64,000 nt of DNA from contig NZ_CP129968.2 of NCBI RefSeq assembly GCF_030503875.2, positions 1,514,001-1,578,000 on the forward strand. Reading direction: 5' to 3'. Positions 44,553-54,748 of the stretch are shown piece by piece. The stretch is from Marivirga arenosa (GTDB taxonomy: Bacteria; Bacteroidota; Bacteroidia; Cytophagales; Cyclobacteriaceae). The position numbers and the translations under genes are program-made. Positions within the stretch are counted from its first letter, which is position 1; every line of letters begins with the position of its first letter. Under the pieces are notes generated by a model. It saw only the letters and a program-made list of their open reading frames with translations. It did not search any database and was not told the origin of the DNA.

Positions 44553-45746
44553 ATGGAAGTAACTACTAACCCAATATTTGACGATGTATCGATAGCGTAC
44601 ACTAGTAAGTCAGATCGCCAGTTGAAAAAGGCATATTTGTTATTCGCTATGATGAATAAAGGTTGGCTTGTGGCAATTGGTAAATTTTTTGTTAAACTCG
44701 GTTTTGCTTTACATCTCCCTATCAGTAAAATCATTTACTGGACTGTTTATGATCAGTTTTGTGGTGGCGTAACCATTAAAGATAGTCAAGGTACAATTGA
44801 CGAATTAGCCTCTCATAAAATCGGAACTATCTTAGATTATTCAGTTGAAGGTGCTAAAAATGAAAAGGGATTCGATAAAACAATGAATGAAATCCTAAGA
44901 ACAATTGACAGAGCAGCTGATGATGATAATATTCCTTTCTGCGTTTTTAAGCCATCAGGAGTAGCACTAGGGAAAATATTTACAAAAATACAAGCAGGAA
45001 AAGAACTTACTGAAAAGGAGAAGGAGATTGATAAAAGAAGTAGAGAACGAATTGAGAAATTATGTAAGGCTGCTTATGATAAAAATGTTAGATTGTTAAT
45101 TGATGCTGAGGAAAGTTGGCTTCAAGATCCAATTGATGAACTGGTTTATGAAATGATGGAAAAATACAATAAAGATTCAGCCATCATTTATAACACCTAT
45201 CAGATGTATAGAGCTGATATGTTTGACAACCTTAAAAAAGCACATAAAAGAGCTAAAGAAAGAGGATATTTTATAGGAGCAAAGTTGGTAAGAGGTGCTT
45301 ATATGGAGAAGGAAGCAGACAGAGCCGAAGAAATGGGCTACCCAAACCCGATTCAAATTTCTAAAGAAAGAACTGATATTGATTACAATTCAGCTTTAGA
45401 GTATTGTGTTGAAAATCTTAATGAAATTGCTGTATTCAATGGAACGCATAATCAATACAGTAATTACTTTTTAGCTTACATGATGAATAAGCATGGTATT
45501 GAACCAGGAGATCAGCGAGTTCACTTTGCTCAATTATATGGAATGAGTGATAATATATCATTTAACCTTGCTGATAAAGGTTATAATGTGGCCAAGTATG
45601 TTCCCTATGGACCAGTAAAATCAGTAATGCCTTATCTTTTCAGAAGAGCGGAAGAAAATACTTCTGTTGCCGGGCAGAGTAGTCGTGAGTTCTCTCTACT
45701 TAAAGAAGAAATGCAAAGAAGAAAAGAAGAGAGAAAGAATAAGTAA
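44553..45746 (+). CDS. Proline dehydrogenase
   Basis: A 397-residue FAD-dependent proline dehydrogenase (PutA catalytic-domain type). Motifs: FCVFKPSGVAL, RLLIDAEESWLQDPID, YFIGAKLVRGAYMEKE (the LVRGAY signature), FNGTHNQYS, FAQLYGMSD and VAKYVPYGPVKSVMPYLFRRAEEN. It oxidises proline to pyrroline-5-carboxylate and passes electrons to quinone. No pyrroline-5-carboxylate dehydrogenase is adjacent. A terminator follows. Confidence 0.93.
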   Translation: MEVTTNPIFDDVSIAYTSKSDRQLKKAYLLFAMMNKGWLVAIGKFFVKLGFALHLPISKIIYWTVYDQFCGGVTIKDSQGTIDELASHKIGTILDYSVEGAKNEKGFDKTMNEILRTIDRAADDDNIPFCVFKPSGVALGKIFTKIQAGKELTEKEKEIDKRSRERIEKLCKAAYDKNVRLLIDAEESWLQDPIDELVYEMMEKYNKDSAIIYNTYQMYRADMFDNLKKAHKRAKERGYFIGAKLVRGAYMEKEADRAEEMGYPNPIQISKERTDIDYNSALEYCVENLNEIAVFNGTHNQYSNYFLAYMMNKHGIEPGDQRVHFAQLYGMSDNISFNLADKGYNVAKYVPYGPVKSVMPYLFRRAEENTSVAGQSSREFSLLKEEMQRRKEERKNK

Positions 45747-45800
45747 GAGTTCAATTACATATACCAGAATGACTTATTAAGAGTTATTTCAATACATTTT

Positions 45801-45832
45801 AGCAGAAGAAACTATATTTCTTCTGCTTTTTC
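45801..45832 (+). terminator. Terminator after proline dehydrogenase
   Basis: Stem AGCAGAAGAAA / TTTCTTCTGCT with loop CTATA and a T-run. Confidence 0.85.
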
Positions 45833-45880
45833 TATATACTAATATCTAGCGGTTTAGCTGATAAAATTCATACTTTCCGC

Positions 45881-45888
45881 TATCTTTG
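45881..45888 (+). promoter_or_regulatory. -7 element upstream of lysS
   Basis: TATCTTTG, 46 bases before the lysS ATG at 45935. Confidence 0.5.
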
Positions 45889-45934
45889 CAAACTCAAATA
45901 TTAAACAAGCGATTCTAATATATATTTAGTAAAA

Positions 45935-47665
45935 ATGATGCATTTAAGCGAACAGGAAATAGAAAGACGTAAAAGTAGGGAGGAACTTACTAATCTTGGT
46001 ATTAATCCTTATCCGGCAGAATCATACCCAATAAATGTTACTGCTAAAGAGATTAAAGAGCAATATGATGATGAAAAGAAAAATTACCAGGAAGTAAGCA
46101 TCGCGGGTCGTTTGATGAGTAGAAGAATAATGGGTAAAGCTTCTTTTGCTGAAATTCAGGATAGTACAGGAAGAATCCAGATCTATGTAAATAGAGATGA
46201 GATTTGTCCTGATGAAGACAAGACTTTATATAATACAGTATTTAAAAAGCTTTTAGATATTGGAGATATAATCGGAATTAAAGGGTATGTTTTCAAAACA
46301 CAGGTAGGAGAGACCTCAATTCACGTTAAGGAATTTACTGTTCTTACAAAATCACTTCGTCCTTTACCGATCACAAAAGAAACAACAGATGAAGATGGAA
46401 ATGTGAAAAGATATGATGCTTTCACAGATTCAGAGCAAAGATACCGCCAGCGTTATGTGGATTTAATTGTAAACCCAGAGGTTCGAGAAACTTTCAAAAA
46501 GAGAACTAAACTGGTGAATTCAATGCGTAATTTCTTAGGTGACAAAGGTTATCTGGAAGTTGAAACGCCAATTCTTCAGCCTTTATATGGTGGTGCTGCA
46601 GCTAGACCTTTCAAAACGCATCATAATACTTTAGATATGACCTTATATTTAAGGATTGCAAATGAATTATATCTTAAGAGATTAATTGTTGGGGGCTATG
46701 ATGGTGTGTTTGAATTTGCAAAAGACTTCCGTAACGAAGGAATGTCTCGTTTCCATAATCCAGAATTTACTCAAGTGGAGCTTTATGTAGCTTACAAAGA
46801 TTATGAGTGGATGATGAACTTAGTGGAAGAAATGGTTGAAAAAGTGGCTTTAGATATTCACGGAACTACTGAAGTACAGGTAGGAGAGAATGTAATTAAT
46901 TTCCAACGCCCGTGGAAAAGATATACCATGTATGAAGCAATTGAGCATTTTACAGGGATTGATATATCCGAAATGAATGAAGATGAACTTCGTAAAACAG
47001 CTCAGAAACTAGAAGTGCCGGTTGATGATTCAATGGGGAAAGGTAAACTAATTGATGAGATATTTGGTGAGAAGTGTGAAGGTCAACTCATTCAACCAAC
47101 CTTTATTACAGATTATCCAATTGAAATGTCACCGCTTGCTAAGAAACATCCTACTAAAGAAGGATTAGTAGAGAGATTTGAGGCGATTTGTAATGGAAAA
47201 GAAATATGTAATGCTTTCTCTGAGTTAAATGACCCAATAGATCAAAGGCAAAGATTTGAAGAACAACTTGAGCTTGGTAAAAGGGGAGATGATGAAGCCA
47301 TGGTGTTGGATGAAGACTTCCTTAGAGCATTAGAATACGGTATGCCACCAACAGCAGGTTTAGGTATTGGTATTGACAGATTAAGTATGATCATGACCAA
47401 TAGCAATTCAATTCAAGATGTTTTATTCTTTCCGCAAATGAAGCCAGAGAAGAAAGCTAAAGTGGCTACTGAGGCTGATTTTGTAGAAGCGGGAGTGCCT
47501 AAAGAATGGGCTCCAGTAGTAATGGAAGCAGGTTATAAAACCGTGGAAGAAATGAAGGAAGTAAAACATACTAAGCTACATCATCAAATTTCAGGTTTGA
47601 AAAAGAAAATGAAGCTGGACCTACCAAGTGTAAGTCCTGATGATGTGAAAGAATGGGTAAGCTAA
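45935..47665 (+). CDS. lysS: Lysyl-tRNA synthetase, class II
   Basis: A 576-residue class II LysRS. OB-fold anticodon-binding domain at about 55-160 ([23 protein letters not shown]), catalytic core from about 180 with motif 2 [16 protein letters not shown] and motif 3 [11 protein letters not shown]. About 70 residues beyond motif 3 form an extra helical tail ([20 protein letters not shown]), which is usual in Bacteroidota. It charges tRNA-Lys. It is a single gene with its own promoter and terminator. Confidence 0.95.
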   Translation: MMHLSEQEIERRKSREELTNLGINPYPAESYPINVTAKEIKEQYDDEKKNYQEVSIAGRLMSRRIMGKASFAEIQDSTGRIQIYVNRDEICPDEDKTLYNTVFKKLLDIGDIIGIKGYVFKTQVGETSIHVKEFTVLTKSLRPLPITKETTDEDGNVKRYDAFTDSEQRYRQRYVDLIVNPEVRETFKKRTKLVNSMRNFLGDKGYLEVETPILQPLYGGAAARPFKTHHNTLDMTLYLRIANELYLKRLIVGGYDGVFEFAKDFRNEGMSRFHNPEFTQVELYVAYKDYEWMMNLVEEMVEKVALDIHGTTEVQVGENVINFQRPWKRYTMYEAIEHFTGIDISEMNEDELRKTAQKLEVPVDDSMGKGKLIDEIFGEKCEGQLIQPTFITDYPIEMSPLAKKHPTKEGLVERFEAICNGKEICNAFSELNDPIDQRQRFEEQLELGKRGDDEAMVLDEDFLRALEYGMPPTAGLGIGIDRLSMIMTNSNSIQDVLFFPQMKPEKKAKVATEADFVEAGVPKEWAPVVMEAGYKTVEEMKEVKHTKLHHQISGLKKKMKLDLPSVSPDDVKEWVS

Positions 47666-47690
47666 ACCACATTAGAAATTAATGAATTGA

Positions 47691-47716
47691 AAGCCGACAG
47701 TAGTCGGTTTTTTTTT
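47691..47716 (+). terminator. Terminator after lysS
   Basis: Stem AAGCCGAC / GTCGGTTT with loop AGTA (one G-T pair) and a long T-run. Confidence 0.8.
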
Positions 47717-47793
47717 ATGCATCGGTTTTAGTTTGTTTATCTTTTCTGATTAGAAATCGTATAATTAAATAGGACCAACTTAATGTTTTAGCT

Positions 47794-48228
47794 ATGAAAA
47801 ATATATTAGTTTCAGTTGACTTTAATGAACAAGAAAAGGCAGTAGTTGATAAAGCTTATGAAATGGGTGCTGCATTTAAAGCTAAAATATGGTTAGTGCA
47901 TATTGCTGCTCCTGAGCCTGATTTTGTAGGCTATGGAGTAGGTCCTCAATATATAAGAGAAATGAGAGCTTCAGAGCTGAGAGAGGAACATGAGCTTTTG
48001 CAAAAGTATACTAAAAAACTTGTTGATAAGGGAGTAGAAGCAGAGGCTTTATTAGTTCAAGGAGCTACTATTGAAATGATTATTAAGGAGGCTGAAAAAC
48101 TAAAAGCTGATATGATTATAGCAGGACATCATGAACATAATTTTTTATATAAAGCATTTATGGAAAGTGTTTCTAATGGTATAATTAAAAAATCTAAAAT
48201 TCCATTATTACTTGTGCCTATAAAGTGA
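47794..48228 (+). CDS. Universal stress protein family
   Basis: A 144-residue single UspA domain: NILVSVDFNEQEKAVVDKAYEMG, VQGATIEMIIKEAEKLKADMIIAGHHEHN and KSKIPLLLVPIK. The ATP-loop consensus G-x2-G-x9-G-S/T is altered: GHHEHN has Glu at the second Gly, so it may be a non-ATP-binding type. The stop lies 5 bases from the end of the convergent histidine kinase gene. Confidence 0.88.
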   Translation: MKNILVSVDFNEQEKAVVDKAYEMGAAFKAKIWLVHIAAPEPDFVGYGVGPQYIREMRASELREEHELLQKYTKKLVDKGVEAEALLVQGATIEMIIKEAEKLKADMIIAGHHEHNFLYKAFMESVSNGIIKKSKIPLLLVPIK

Positions 48229-48233
48229 TCATT

Positions 48234-50102
48234 TTAGGTGTCTACTTTTTTTAGCTTTATTCTTACATAAAAAGTGCTACCACTTTCTTCATCGCTTTCG
48301 GCAGTAATTTCACCACCTAGGTTTGCTATTAATTCATTAGAAATTTTTAAACCTAAACCAGAACCTGTTTCGGCAGCAGTTCCTTCTTTTGATAAGGTCT
48401 CCAAAGAGAATATTCTATTTAGCTCGTTTTTTTTCATTCCTACGCCTTTGTCTTCAACTTTTAAAATGAGCCTACCACCTTCTTCTTGCGAAGTAATTTT
48501 TATTTCACTTTTATCATTAGAGAATTTAATTGCATTTGAAATTAGATTATTTAGGATAATAAATAATAGTTCTCGATCAGAAATAAACCTTAAATCTTTA
48601 TCAATTTGAGTTTTCAGTCTTATCTGTTTTTTCTGTAATTCACTGCTATGATAACTCTTAATTTCAGATATAAAATTCCCTAATTCTATCTCTTGCTCTT
48701 GTGCTGTGTAACCTTCAAGTTGAGTTTTTATCCAAGCTATGGTACTGTTAATAGCTAATCTTGATTTCTTCAATTTAAGCAACAGTTTTTTTGCATTTTC
48801 AGAGGCTTCATCAGGAGTCATGTATTTCTTTATCAGCATATTGAGCATGCTTTCCAAAGTATTCATGGGAGTTTTAAAATCATGAATTACAGCAGAGAAG
48901 ACTCTATCTTTCACTTTATTTAAATTATTTAATTCATCTCTCTGATTGGCTAACTGAGAATTAGCTTTATGGATCAAATCATTTTTTTCTTTTAACTGAT
49001 GATTAAGCTTATTAGAGTTTCTGTAGAATAGAAAAATTACTATAAAAAGTAATAATAATAAGGCTGCTGAAATAGTACCTAAAATAGTATAATATTTCTG
49101 CTTTTCAGTTTCTTGTTCTTTTTCCAGAATCTGAAGTTCGGCTTTACGCATTCTAAATCTGTTTAGCTGACTTAAGTTTTCATTTGGCTTTATCTTTTCT
49201 TGAGCCATCACATATTGTGTCAAATAATAATATGCACTATCAGAATCATCTAGCTTTTCCCATATTTCATACAATAGTTTTGCACTGAGTTCAGCTATTT
49301 TAATATGATTGTCTTCAATGGCTAAACTGAAGGCTTTCCTTCCATAATCACGTGCGCTGATAGGATCATTATTTAGGAATTTAGCTTTTGCAATTCCAAA
49401 AAGACAGTTTGATTCTAAGTATGATGATAGTATTTTTTCTTTTCTACCTAATTCAATTACTTCTTCAAATTGTAATTCAGCCTCAGTATACTCTCCGCTT
49501 CTAAGTTGAGTTTCAGCTTTAGTTGAAAGAGCGTGTAATAGAGTAGATGTGTTTTGATTCTCATTGGCTAATTCAATTGAATACTGTACATATTTTATCG
49601 CAGAGTCGTTGTATTGTAATTCACCATAAGAACTTGCTAAATTGTTATAGAGAACATCTAAACGCTCATTTAGCTGATGCTTTTTTGCTATTTTAATAGC
49701 GGTTAAAGTATTTTTTGCTGATATATCATGATCACCTAAAATATAATAACTACCACTGATGAGGTTGATCGCTGTTATTTGCTCATTATACATTTCATAC
49801 GCTGCAAATATTTTATTGGCTTCATCCAAATACTTTACAGCTTGTACTAATTTATTATACTTATGGTAAAGACTTCCTAAGTTTAAATAAATGAGGGCTT
49901 TGCATTGATCAGATAATTTGGTTTCTAACTCATCCTCCAAAACTTGAATGGCTGCGATTGAATTTCCACCCTGATCTTTTTCTTCAGAAATTGAAATGAC
50001 TTCTTGAGTTTTTGCAGAACAAACTTGCTCTACCACTACTTGGCTATATACGGAGGAAATAGAAAGTAAAATGAAAGCAAGCGTCCAAATAAATCTGTTC
50101 AT
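48234..50102 (-). CDS. TPR-containing membrane sensor histidine kinase
   Basis: A 622-residue kinase starting at ATG 50102, which opens directly on a signal peptide (MNRFIWTLAFILLSISSVYS); an earlier Met adds only six residues. Periplasmic TPR repeats (about 30-310), one membrane helix (about 340-360), coiled coil, then HisKA with H407 in VIHDFKTPMN and HATPase with NLISNAIKFS, DKGVGM and GSGLGLKISNELI. No receiver or regulator gene is adjacent. It would sense a periplasmic protein or cell-envelope state through the TPRs. Confidence 0.9.
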   Translation of the reverse strand: MNRFIWTLAFILLSISSVYSQVVVEQVCSAKTQEVISISEEKDQGGNSIAAIQVLEDELETKLSDQCKALIYLNLGSLYHKYNKLVQAVKYLDEANKIFAAYEMYNEQITAINLISGSYYILGDHDISAKNTLTAIKIAKKHQLNERLDVLYNNLASSYGELQYNDSAIKYVQYSIELANENQNTSTLLHALSTKAETQLRSGEYTEAELQFEEVIELGRKEKILSSYLESNCLFGIAKAKFLNNDPISARDYGRKAFSLAIEDNHIKIAELSAKLLYEIWEKLDDSDSAYYYLTQYVMAQEKIKPNENLSQLNRFRMRKAELQILEKEQETEKQKYYTILGTISAALLLLLFIVIFLFYRNSNKLNHQLKEKNDLIHKANSQLANQRDELNNLNKVKDRVFSAVIHDFKTPMNTLESMLNMLIKKYMTPDEASENAKKLLLKLKKSRLAINSTIAWIKTQLEGYTAQEQEIELGNFISEIKSYHSSELQKKQIRLKTQIDKDLRFISDRELLFIILNNLISNAIKFSNDKSEIKITSQEEGGRLILKVEDKGVGMKKNELNRIFSLETLSKEGTAAETGSGLGLKISNELIANLGGEITAESDEESGSTFYVRIKLKKVDT

Positions 50103-50323
50103 TAAAAGCAAGGGTGACATTATTATTTTATCAATTTAACAAATTGTATTTTAATAATGCAATTTTATACTCTTAATGTATAAGTTAAAGCCCTGTATAT
50201 TTAGTGAAACTTCCTTCAAGCTATGAATTCAAGAAATAAATAATTAAAAATTTAAGTGTTTCAAGAGGAGTCAGTTTAAACGAAGCTACTCAAAAAGTCG
50301 TTTAAATAGTAAAATACTCATTT

Positions 50324-50938
50324 ATGAAAGCTGTGTTAATTATTATAAGTATCTTGATTTTGGTTTTTGTTATAGTTCAACTTTATGCGATGCAGAGTCA
50401 AAATAATATTGAAACTTATCAGTATAAAGTAAATCAAAAGTTCGAAGATTTTGAAATCAGAACATATGATTCAAGTTTGTTTACTTCAGTTAAGCTTTCA
50501 GGAAATCAGTATAAAGATATGTCACGAAAGGGCTTTAGAACTCTAGCTTCTTATATTTTTGGAGATAATAAGATGAATGAAAGTATAGCCATGACTTCTC
50601 CAGTAAGCATGTCATTAGAAGATTCCATGACTATGATGTTTTTGGTTCCTAAAAAATACAGCAAGGAAGACTTACCACAGCCTAACAATACAAAAATTGA
50701 ATTTCGTCAGGAACCCAATCGGAAAGTAGCAGCCATTAAGTTTGGAGGCTGGGCTAATGATCGTAAGATAAAAAAATATAGAGAAAAGTTGATGGAAGCC
50801 TTAGACAAAGAAGGAATTCAATATTCTAATCATTTTTATTTCTTTGGTTATAATGCGCCATTTGAAGTTTTTAATAGAAAAAATGAGATCATTGTTGATC
50901 TTAATAATGAAAATGAAGCGAAGGAGAGTCTTCAATAG
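50324..50938 (+). CDS. SOUL heme-binding family protein
   Basis: A 204-residue protein with an N-terminal membrane anchor (about 3-22) followed by a SOUL domain: YQYKVNQKFEDFEIRTYDSSLF, GFRTLASYIFGDNKMNESIAMTSPVSM, MMFLVPKKYSKEDLPQPNN. SOUL proteins bind heme or related porphyrins; no heme ligand can be assigned here by eye. It is a single gene followed by a terminator. Confidence 0.88.
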   Translation: MKAVLIIISILILVFVIVQLYAMQSQNNIETYQYKVNQKFEDFEIRTYDSSLFTSVKLSGNQYKDMSRKGFRTLASYIFGDNKMNESIAMTSPVSMSLEDSMTMMFLVPKKYSKEDLPQPNNTKIEFRQEPNRKVAAIKFGGWANDRKIKKYREKLMEALDKEGIQYSNHFYFFGYNAPFEVFNRKNEIIVDLNNENEAKESLQ

Positions 50939-51000
50939 TCTTCATTCAGATTGAGTGCTTTTATATTGGGGTAAAACAAATGATTATAAAATAGATTGTT

Positions 51001-51030
51001 AAAGGAGTAATATTGGTTACTCCTTTTTTT
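51001..51030 (+). terminator. Terminator after SOUL gene
   Basis: Stem AAAGGAGTAA / TTACTCCTTT, loop TATTGG, then a T-run. Confidence 0.85.
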
Positions 51031-51126
51031 GTTAGGTTTAAATAAGAAAATGCCCAGTCATTTAATTACTGTTCAATTCTTTATAAGACTTACATATATT
51101 GATATTAAAATTATAAACTCATAAAT

Positions 51127-54100
51127 ATGAAATACTTACTTTTCCTTTTTGCTTTTATTGGAAGTTTTGTTTTGAATGCGCAATCCCCTATAATGCAACC
51201 TTCTATTTCTCCCGATGGTACACAATTAGCCTTTAGCTATCAAGGGGATATCTGGGTGTCAGATTTCAATGGTGAAAAATCTTCAAGGATCACTATTCAT
51301 CAGGCCTATGAATCAAATCCAATATGGACTTCAGATGGTAAAAAAATAGTTTTTTCAAGTGATCGTTTTGGAAATGAAGATATTTTCAGCATTCCAGCTG
51401 TAGGGGGTGAGCCAAGCCGTTTAACCTATCATTCGGCTTCTGATATTCCTTATAGTGTAGCATCAAATGGGGATATTATTTTCACAACCAGTAGAAATTA
51501 TAAGCAGGTAGAAAGAGAGTCAGAAATATTTGTTTTAAAGAATTCGTCTACCACTGAGACTCGATTTATGGATGCCTTAGGTTTAGAACCTTCAATTTCT
51601 CCTGATGGAAAGAAAGTAGCCTTTGTACGTGGCACTTGTCGAATTGAAAGAGAGGCTTATGAGGGTCCTGCAAATCGTGATGTTTGGGTTTATGATATGC
51701 CTTCAGGAGAATATCAACAGATTACTACTGATGCCCATAATGATTTCGCACCTCAATGGTTAAGTAATAACGAACTACTCTATATTTCAGGAAAATCAGG
51801 AAGATATAATATTCATAAACAATCTTTAGAAGGAGAAGCAGAGCAATTGACCTCAGAAAAGGATTTTGGCATTTTATCTTTTTCTATCAGCCGGGCAGCG
51901 GGTAAGATAGCCTATCAAACTGCTGAAAAGTCTTATACTTTTGACTTGCCAACAAAAGTAAAGTCAACCATCGATATTGAAATTGCTACAGATTACCGTT
52001 TTGACCCGGTAGTGAAGGAAAATATGAAAAATAGAGTAGATGAATTTGCCATTTCTCCCAATGGAAAATTTATAGCATTTGTTAATAGAGGTGAAATTTT
52101 TGTAAGTAGGAACGATAAAGAAGATGATAAATCGGTTCGATTAACGGATGGCCCTGCTCGTGAAAGAGATATTAGTTGGTTAAATGATGAAGTGTTATTA
52201 TTCATATCAGATCGTGAAGGACAAAATGATCTCTACAGTATTCAATCAACGAATGAACAAGAAAAGGACCTATTCTATTCATTCAAAAGGAAAGTAAATC
52301 GCTTAACGAAAACAGAGGAAGAAGAGTCCAATCCCGTAGTGAGTCCAGATGGTAAGAAATTAGCCTTATTGCAAGGAGGGAGCAAATTGCAAGTATTTGA
52401 TATTGATGCATCAGGGAATTTAAGTAACGGAAAAGTGTTATTAGATGGATGGGATGAGCCTTCTGGTATTAGTTGGTCGCCTGATAGCAAATGGTTGGCA
52501 TACAGCAAATCTGATTTGAATTTCAATAGCGAGGTTTTTATTCATGCCGCTGATAATAGTAGAGAAGCTGTTAACGTGAGTATGCATCCCAAAAGAGATT
52601 ATAATCCCATATGGAGCAAAGATGGTAGTAAATTAGGTTTTGTATCCGAAAGAAATAATGGGGATAGTGATATATGGTTTGCATGGCTGAAAAAGGAGGA
52701 TTGGGAAAAATCACAAGCGCAATGGAAACGATATGAGAAGGAGGCAAAAGATAAAGAAAAGGAGAAAAAAGAAGGCGATAGTAAGGAAGAGAAAAAGGAG
52801 GAGAAAGTAGCTGATGTCGATATTGATTTTGATAAGATTTACCTTCGTCTTCAACAGATTACTCGCTTCACTGGTGGAGAGTCAGATTTTGCATTTGATG
52901 AAAAAGGTGAATTTATATACTACATCAATAGTGGAGTAAGCCGTAAAGACTATGAAATTGAAAGAGCGCTATACAAAATTAAATGGGATGGTAGCGATAA
53001 GAAAATGATTACTGGTACATCAGAACCTTATGGTATTGCCAAAACTCCTATACAGGGAAAGCTTTACTTTATGATGAAAGGAGGCTTGATTTCACAACTT
53101 GAAATAAAATCTGATAAAATTGAAAAATTACCAGTAAGCGCTGAAATGAAAATTCGATATCAGGAAGAGCTGGCTCAAATTTTTGAAGAAGGCTGGAGAA
53201 TACTAGAAGCAAGATTTTATGATCCTGAATTTCATGGGCAAGACTGGGATGCTTTAAAAGCACAATATAAGCCGATTGCTTTATCGGCCTCTACTAAGCA
53301 GGATTTTCAAAGCTTTTACAATTTAATGTTGGGTCAACTTAATGCCTCCCATATGGGGCTTTATGGTAGAAATGAGCAGAAAGAAACTCAAAGTGAAAGA
53401 ACAGGTCTCTTAGGAGTAGAAGGGGAAGTTTTAAATGGGGGCTTTAAAATTAGTCGAATTGTGATGAATAGTCCTGCTGATAAAAATGAAAGTAAATTAC
53501 AAACAGGAGATATAATTAAAGCCGTTAATCTGCAAAATGTTGAGGATGCTACAAACTTCTTTGCTTTATTGGAAGGAACAGCGAATGAACGTACTCTATT
53601 AACAATTGAGCGGAACGGAGAGGAAAAAGAGGTCATTATATGGCCCAGCAATTCACTACGCTCAGAGCTTTATGATGAATGGGTGGAAAATAGAAGAGCG
53701 CTTGTGGACGAATATTCTGAGGGTAAGCTAGGGTATTTACATATACAAGGCATGAATTGGACTTCTTTTGAGCGATTTGAGCGAGAGCTAACAGCAGCGG
53801 CTTATGGTAAAGATGGAATTGTAATTGATGTTCGCTATAATGGTGGAGGATGGACTACTGATTATTTGATGGCGGTTTTAAATGTAGATCAACATGCTTA
53901 TACCATTCCTAGAGGAGCAGCCCAAAGCTTGAAGGAACATAAGAATTTTAAGGAGAATTATCCTTTTGGAGAGCGACTTCCACTTGCTTCTTGGACTAAA
54001 CCATCTGTCGCTTTATGTAATCAAAATTCCTATTCCAATGCTGAAATCTTTTCACATGCCTATAAAACCCTTGATTTGGGTACCTTAGTGGGTACTCCAA

Positions 54101-54321
54101 CTTTTGGAGCTGTAATTTCTACTGGCGGAGCAGGCTTACAAGATGGTTCTTACATTCGAGTGCCTTTTAGAGCCTGGTATGTTAAAGCGACTGAAGAAAA
54201 TATGGAGAATGGCCCTGCTGTGCCTGATGTTATTATCGATAATCCACCTGCTTATAAAGCAAAAAATGTGGATCCACAATTGAAGAAATCAGTAGAAGTT
54301 TTATTAAAGCAGTTGAATTAA
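51127..54321 (+). CDS. Tricorn-protease-like S41 peptidase
   Basis: A 1064-residue secreted peptidase with a signal peptide (about 1-18). WD40-like (PD40) beta-propeller repeats run to about residue 530 (ISPDGTQLAFSYQGDIWVSD pattern). A Lys/Glu-rich linker (about 535-565) follows, then a second propeller portion, a helical C1 domain with SHMGLYG (tricorn His/Ser pair), a PDZ domain (about 760-840) and the S41 C2 domain with the nucleophile region NQNSYSNAE. Tricorn degrades peptides from upstream proteases. Unlike tricorn, the residue after the nucleophilic Ser is Asn rather than Asp. Confidence 0.9.
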   Translation: MKYLLFLFAFIGSFVLNAQSPIMQPSISPDGTQLAFSYQGDIWVSDFNGEKSSRITIHQAYESNPIWTSDGKKIVFSSDRFGNEDIFSIPAVGGEPSRLTYHSASDIPYSVASNGDIIFTTSRNYKQVERESEIFVLKNSSTTETRFMDALGLEPSISPDGKKVAFVRGTCRIEREAYEGPANRDVWVYDMPSGEYQQITTDAHNDFAPQWLSNNELLYISGKSGRYNIHKQSLEGEAEQLTSEKDFGILSFSISRAAGKIAYQTAEKSYTFDLPTKVKSTIDIEIATDYRFDPVVKENMKNRVDEFAISPNGKFIAFVNRGEIFVSRNDKEDDKSVRLTDGPARERDISWLNDEVLLFISDREGQNDLYSIQSTNEQEKDLFYSFKRKVNRLTKTEEEESNPVVSPDGKKLALLQGGSKLQVFDIDASGNLSNGKVLLDGWDEPSGISWSPDSKWLAYSKSDLNFNSEVFIHAADNSREAVNVSMHPKRDYNPIWSKDGSKLGFVSERNNGDSDIWFAWLKKEDWEKSQAQWKRYEKEAKDKEKEKKEGDSKEEKKEEKVADVDIDFDKIYLRLQQITRFTGGESDFAFDEKGEFIYYINSGVSRKDYEIERALYKIKWDGSDKKMITGTSEPYGIAKTPIQGKLYFMMKGGLISQLEIKSDKIEKLPVSAEMKIRYQEELAQIFEEGWRILEARFYDPEFHGQDWDALKAQYKPIALSASTKQDFQSFYNLMLGQLNASHMGLYGRNEQKETQSERTGLLGVEGEVLNGGFKISRIVMNSPADKNESKLQTGDIIKAVNLQNVEDATNFFALLEGTANERTLLTIERNGEEKEVIIWPSNSLRSELYDEWVENRRALVDEYSEGKLGYLHIQGMNWTSFERFERELTAAAYGKDGIVIDVRYNGGGWTTDYLMAVLNVDQHAYTIPRGAAQSLKEHKNFKENYPFGERLPLASWTKPSVALCNQNSYSNAEIFSHAYKTLDLGTLVGTPTFGAVISTGGAGLQDGSYIRVPFRAWYVKATEENMENGPAVPDVIIDNPPAYKAKNVDPQLKKSVEVLLKQLN

Positions 54322-54748
54322 TTACATTTTAATTAAAAATTAAAGGGGGCTTAGAGCCCCTTTTTTGTGTTTAAATTCTTAAATGAAAGAATAGCCTGAA
54401 TTATTGTTTTTAATAACAGTAGTTTCTCGTTTTACTTTATATTAAGTAAGAATTATTTCTATTTAATAAATTAACAATAAAGGCTTTAATCATCATATCG
54501 GAATTTTAACCTTTTTTTTGTGGTTCAATTATTTGCTGTAACTCTATTTATAGGTTTGAATTTCATTATTGAACTGCTCTTAAATCATTTACCAGGCTTT
54601 CAGTATAATTCATTTTTTGTAAAATTCTACTTCCTTTTGACTGTATAACTATTTGAATTGAATAATAAAATCTTTTAAAATTTATATTGATTTTTTCGTA
54701 TCTTAATTCACAAACTAAACTATCTAACCATCTACAAGTTTCTGCTGC
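54322..54748. other. Intergenic region
   Basis: 427 bases. It holds the terminator at 54341-54366 and otherwise AT-rich sequence with a Bacteroidota-like TATCTTAA (about 54697) that only partly fits TAnnTTTG. No gene is visible. Confidence 0.4.
54341..54366 (+). terminator. Terminator after tricorn-like gene
   Basis: Stem AAGGGGGCT / AGCCCCTTT with a very short loop and a T-run. Confidence 0.8.
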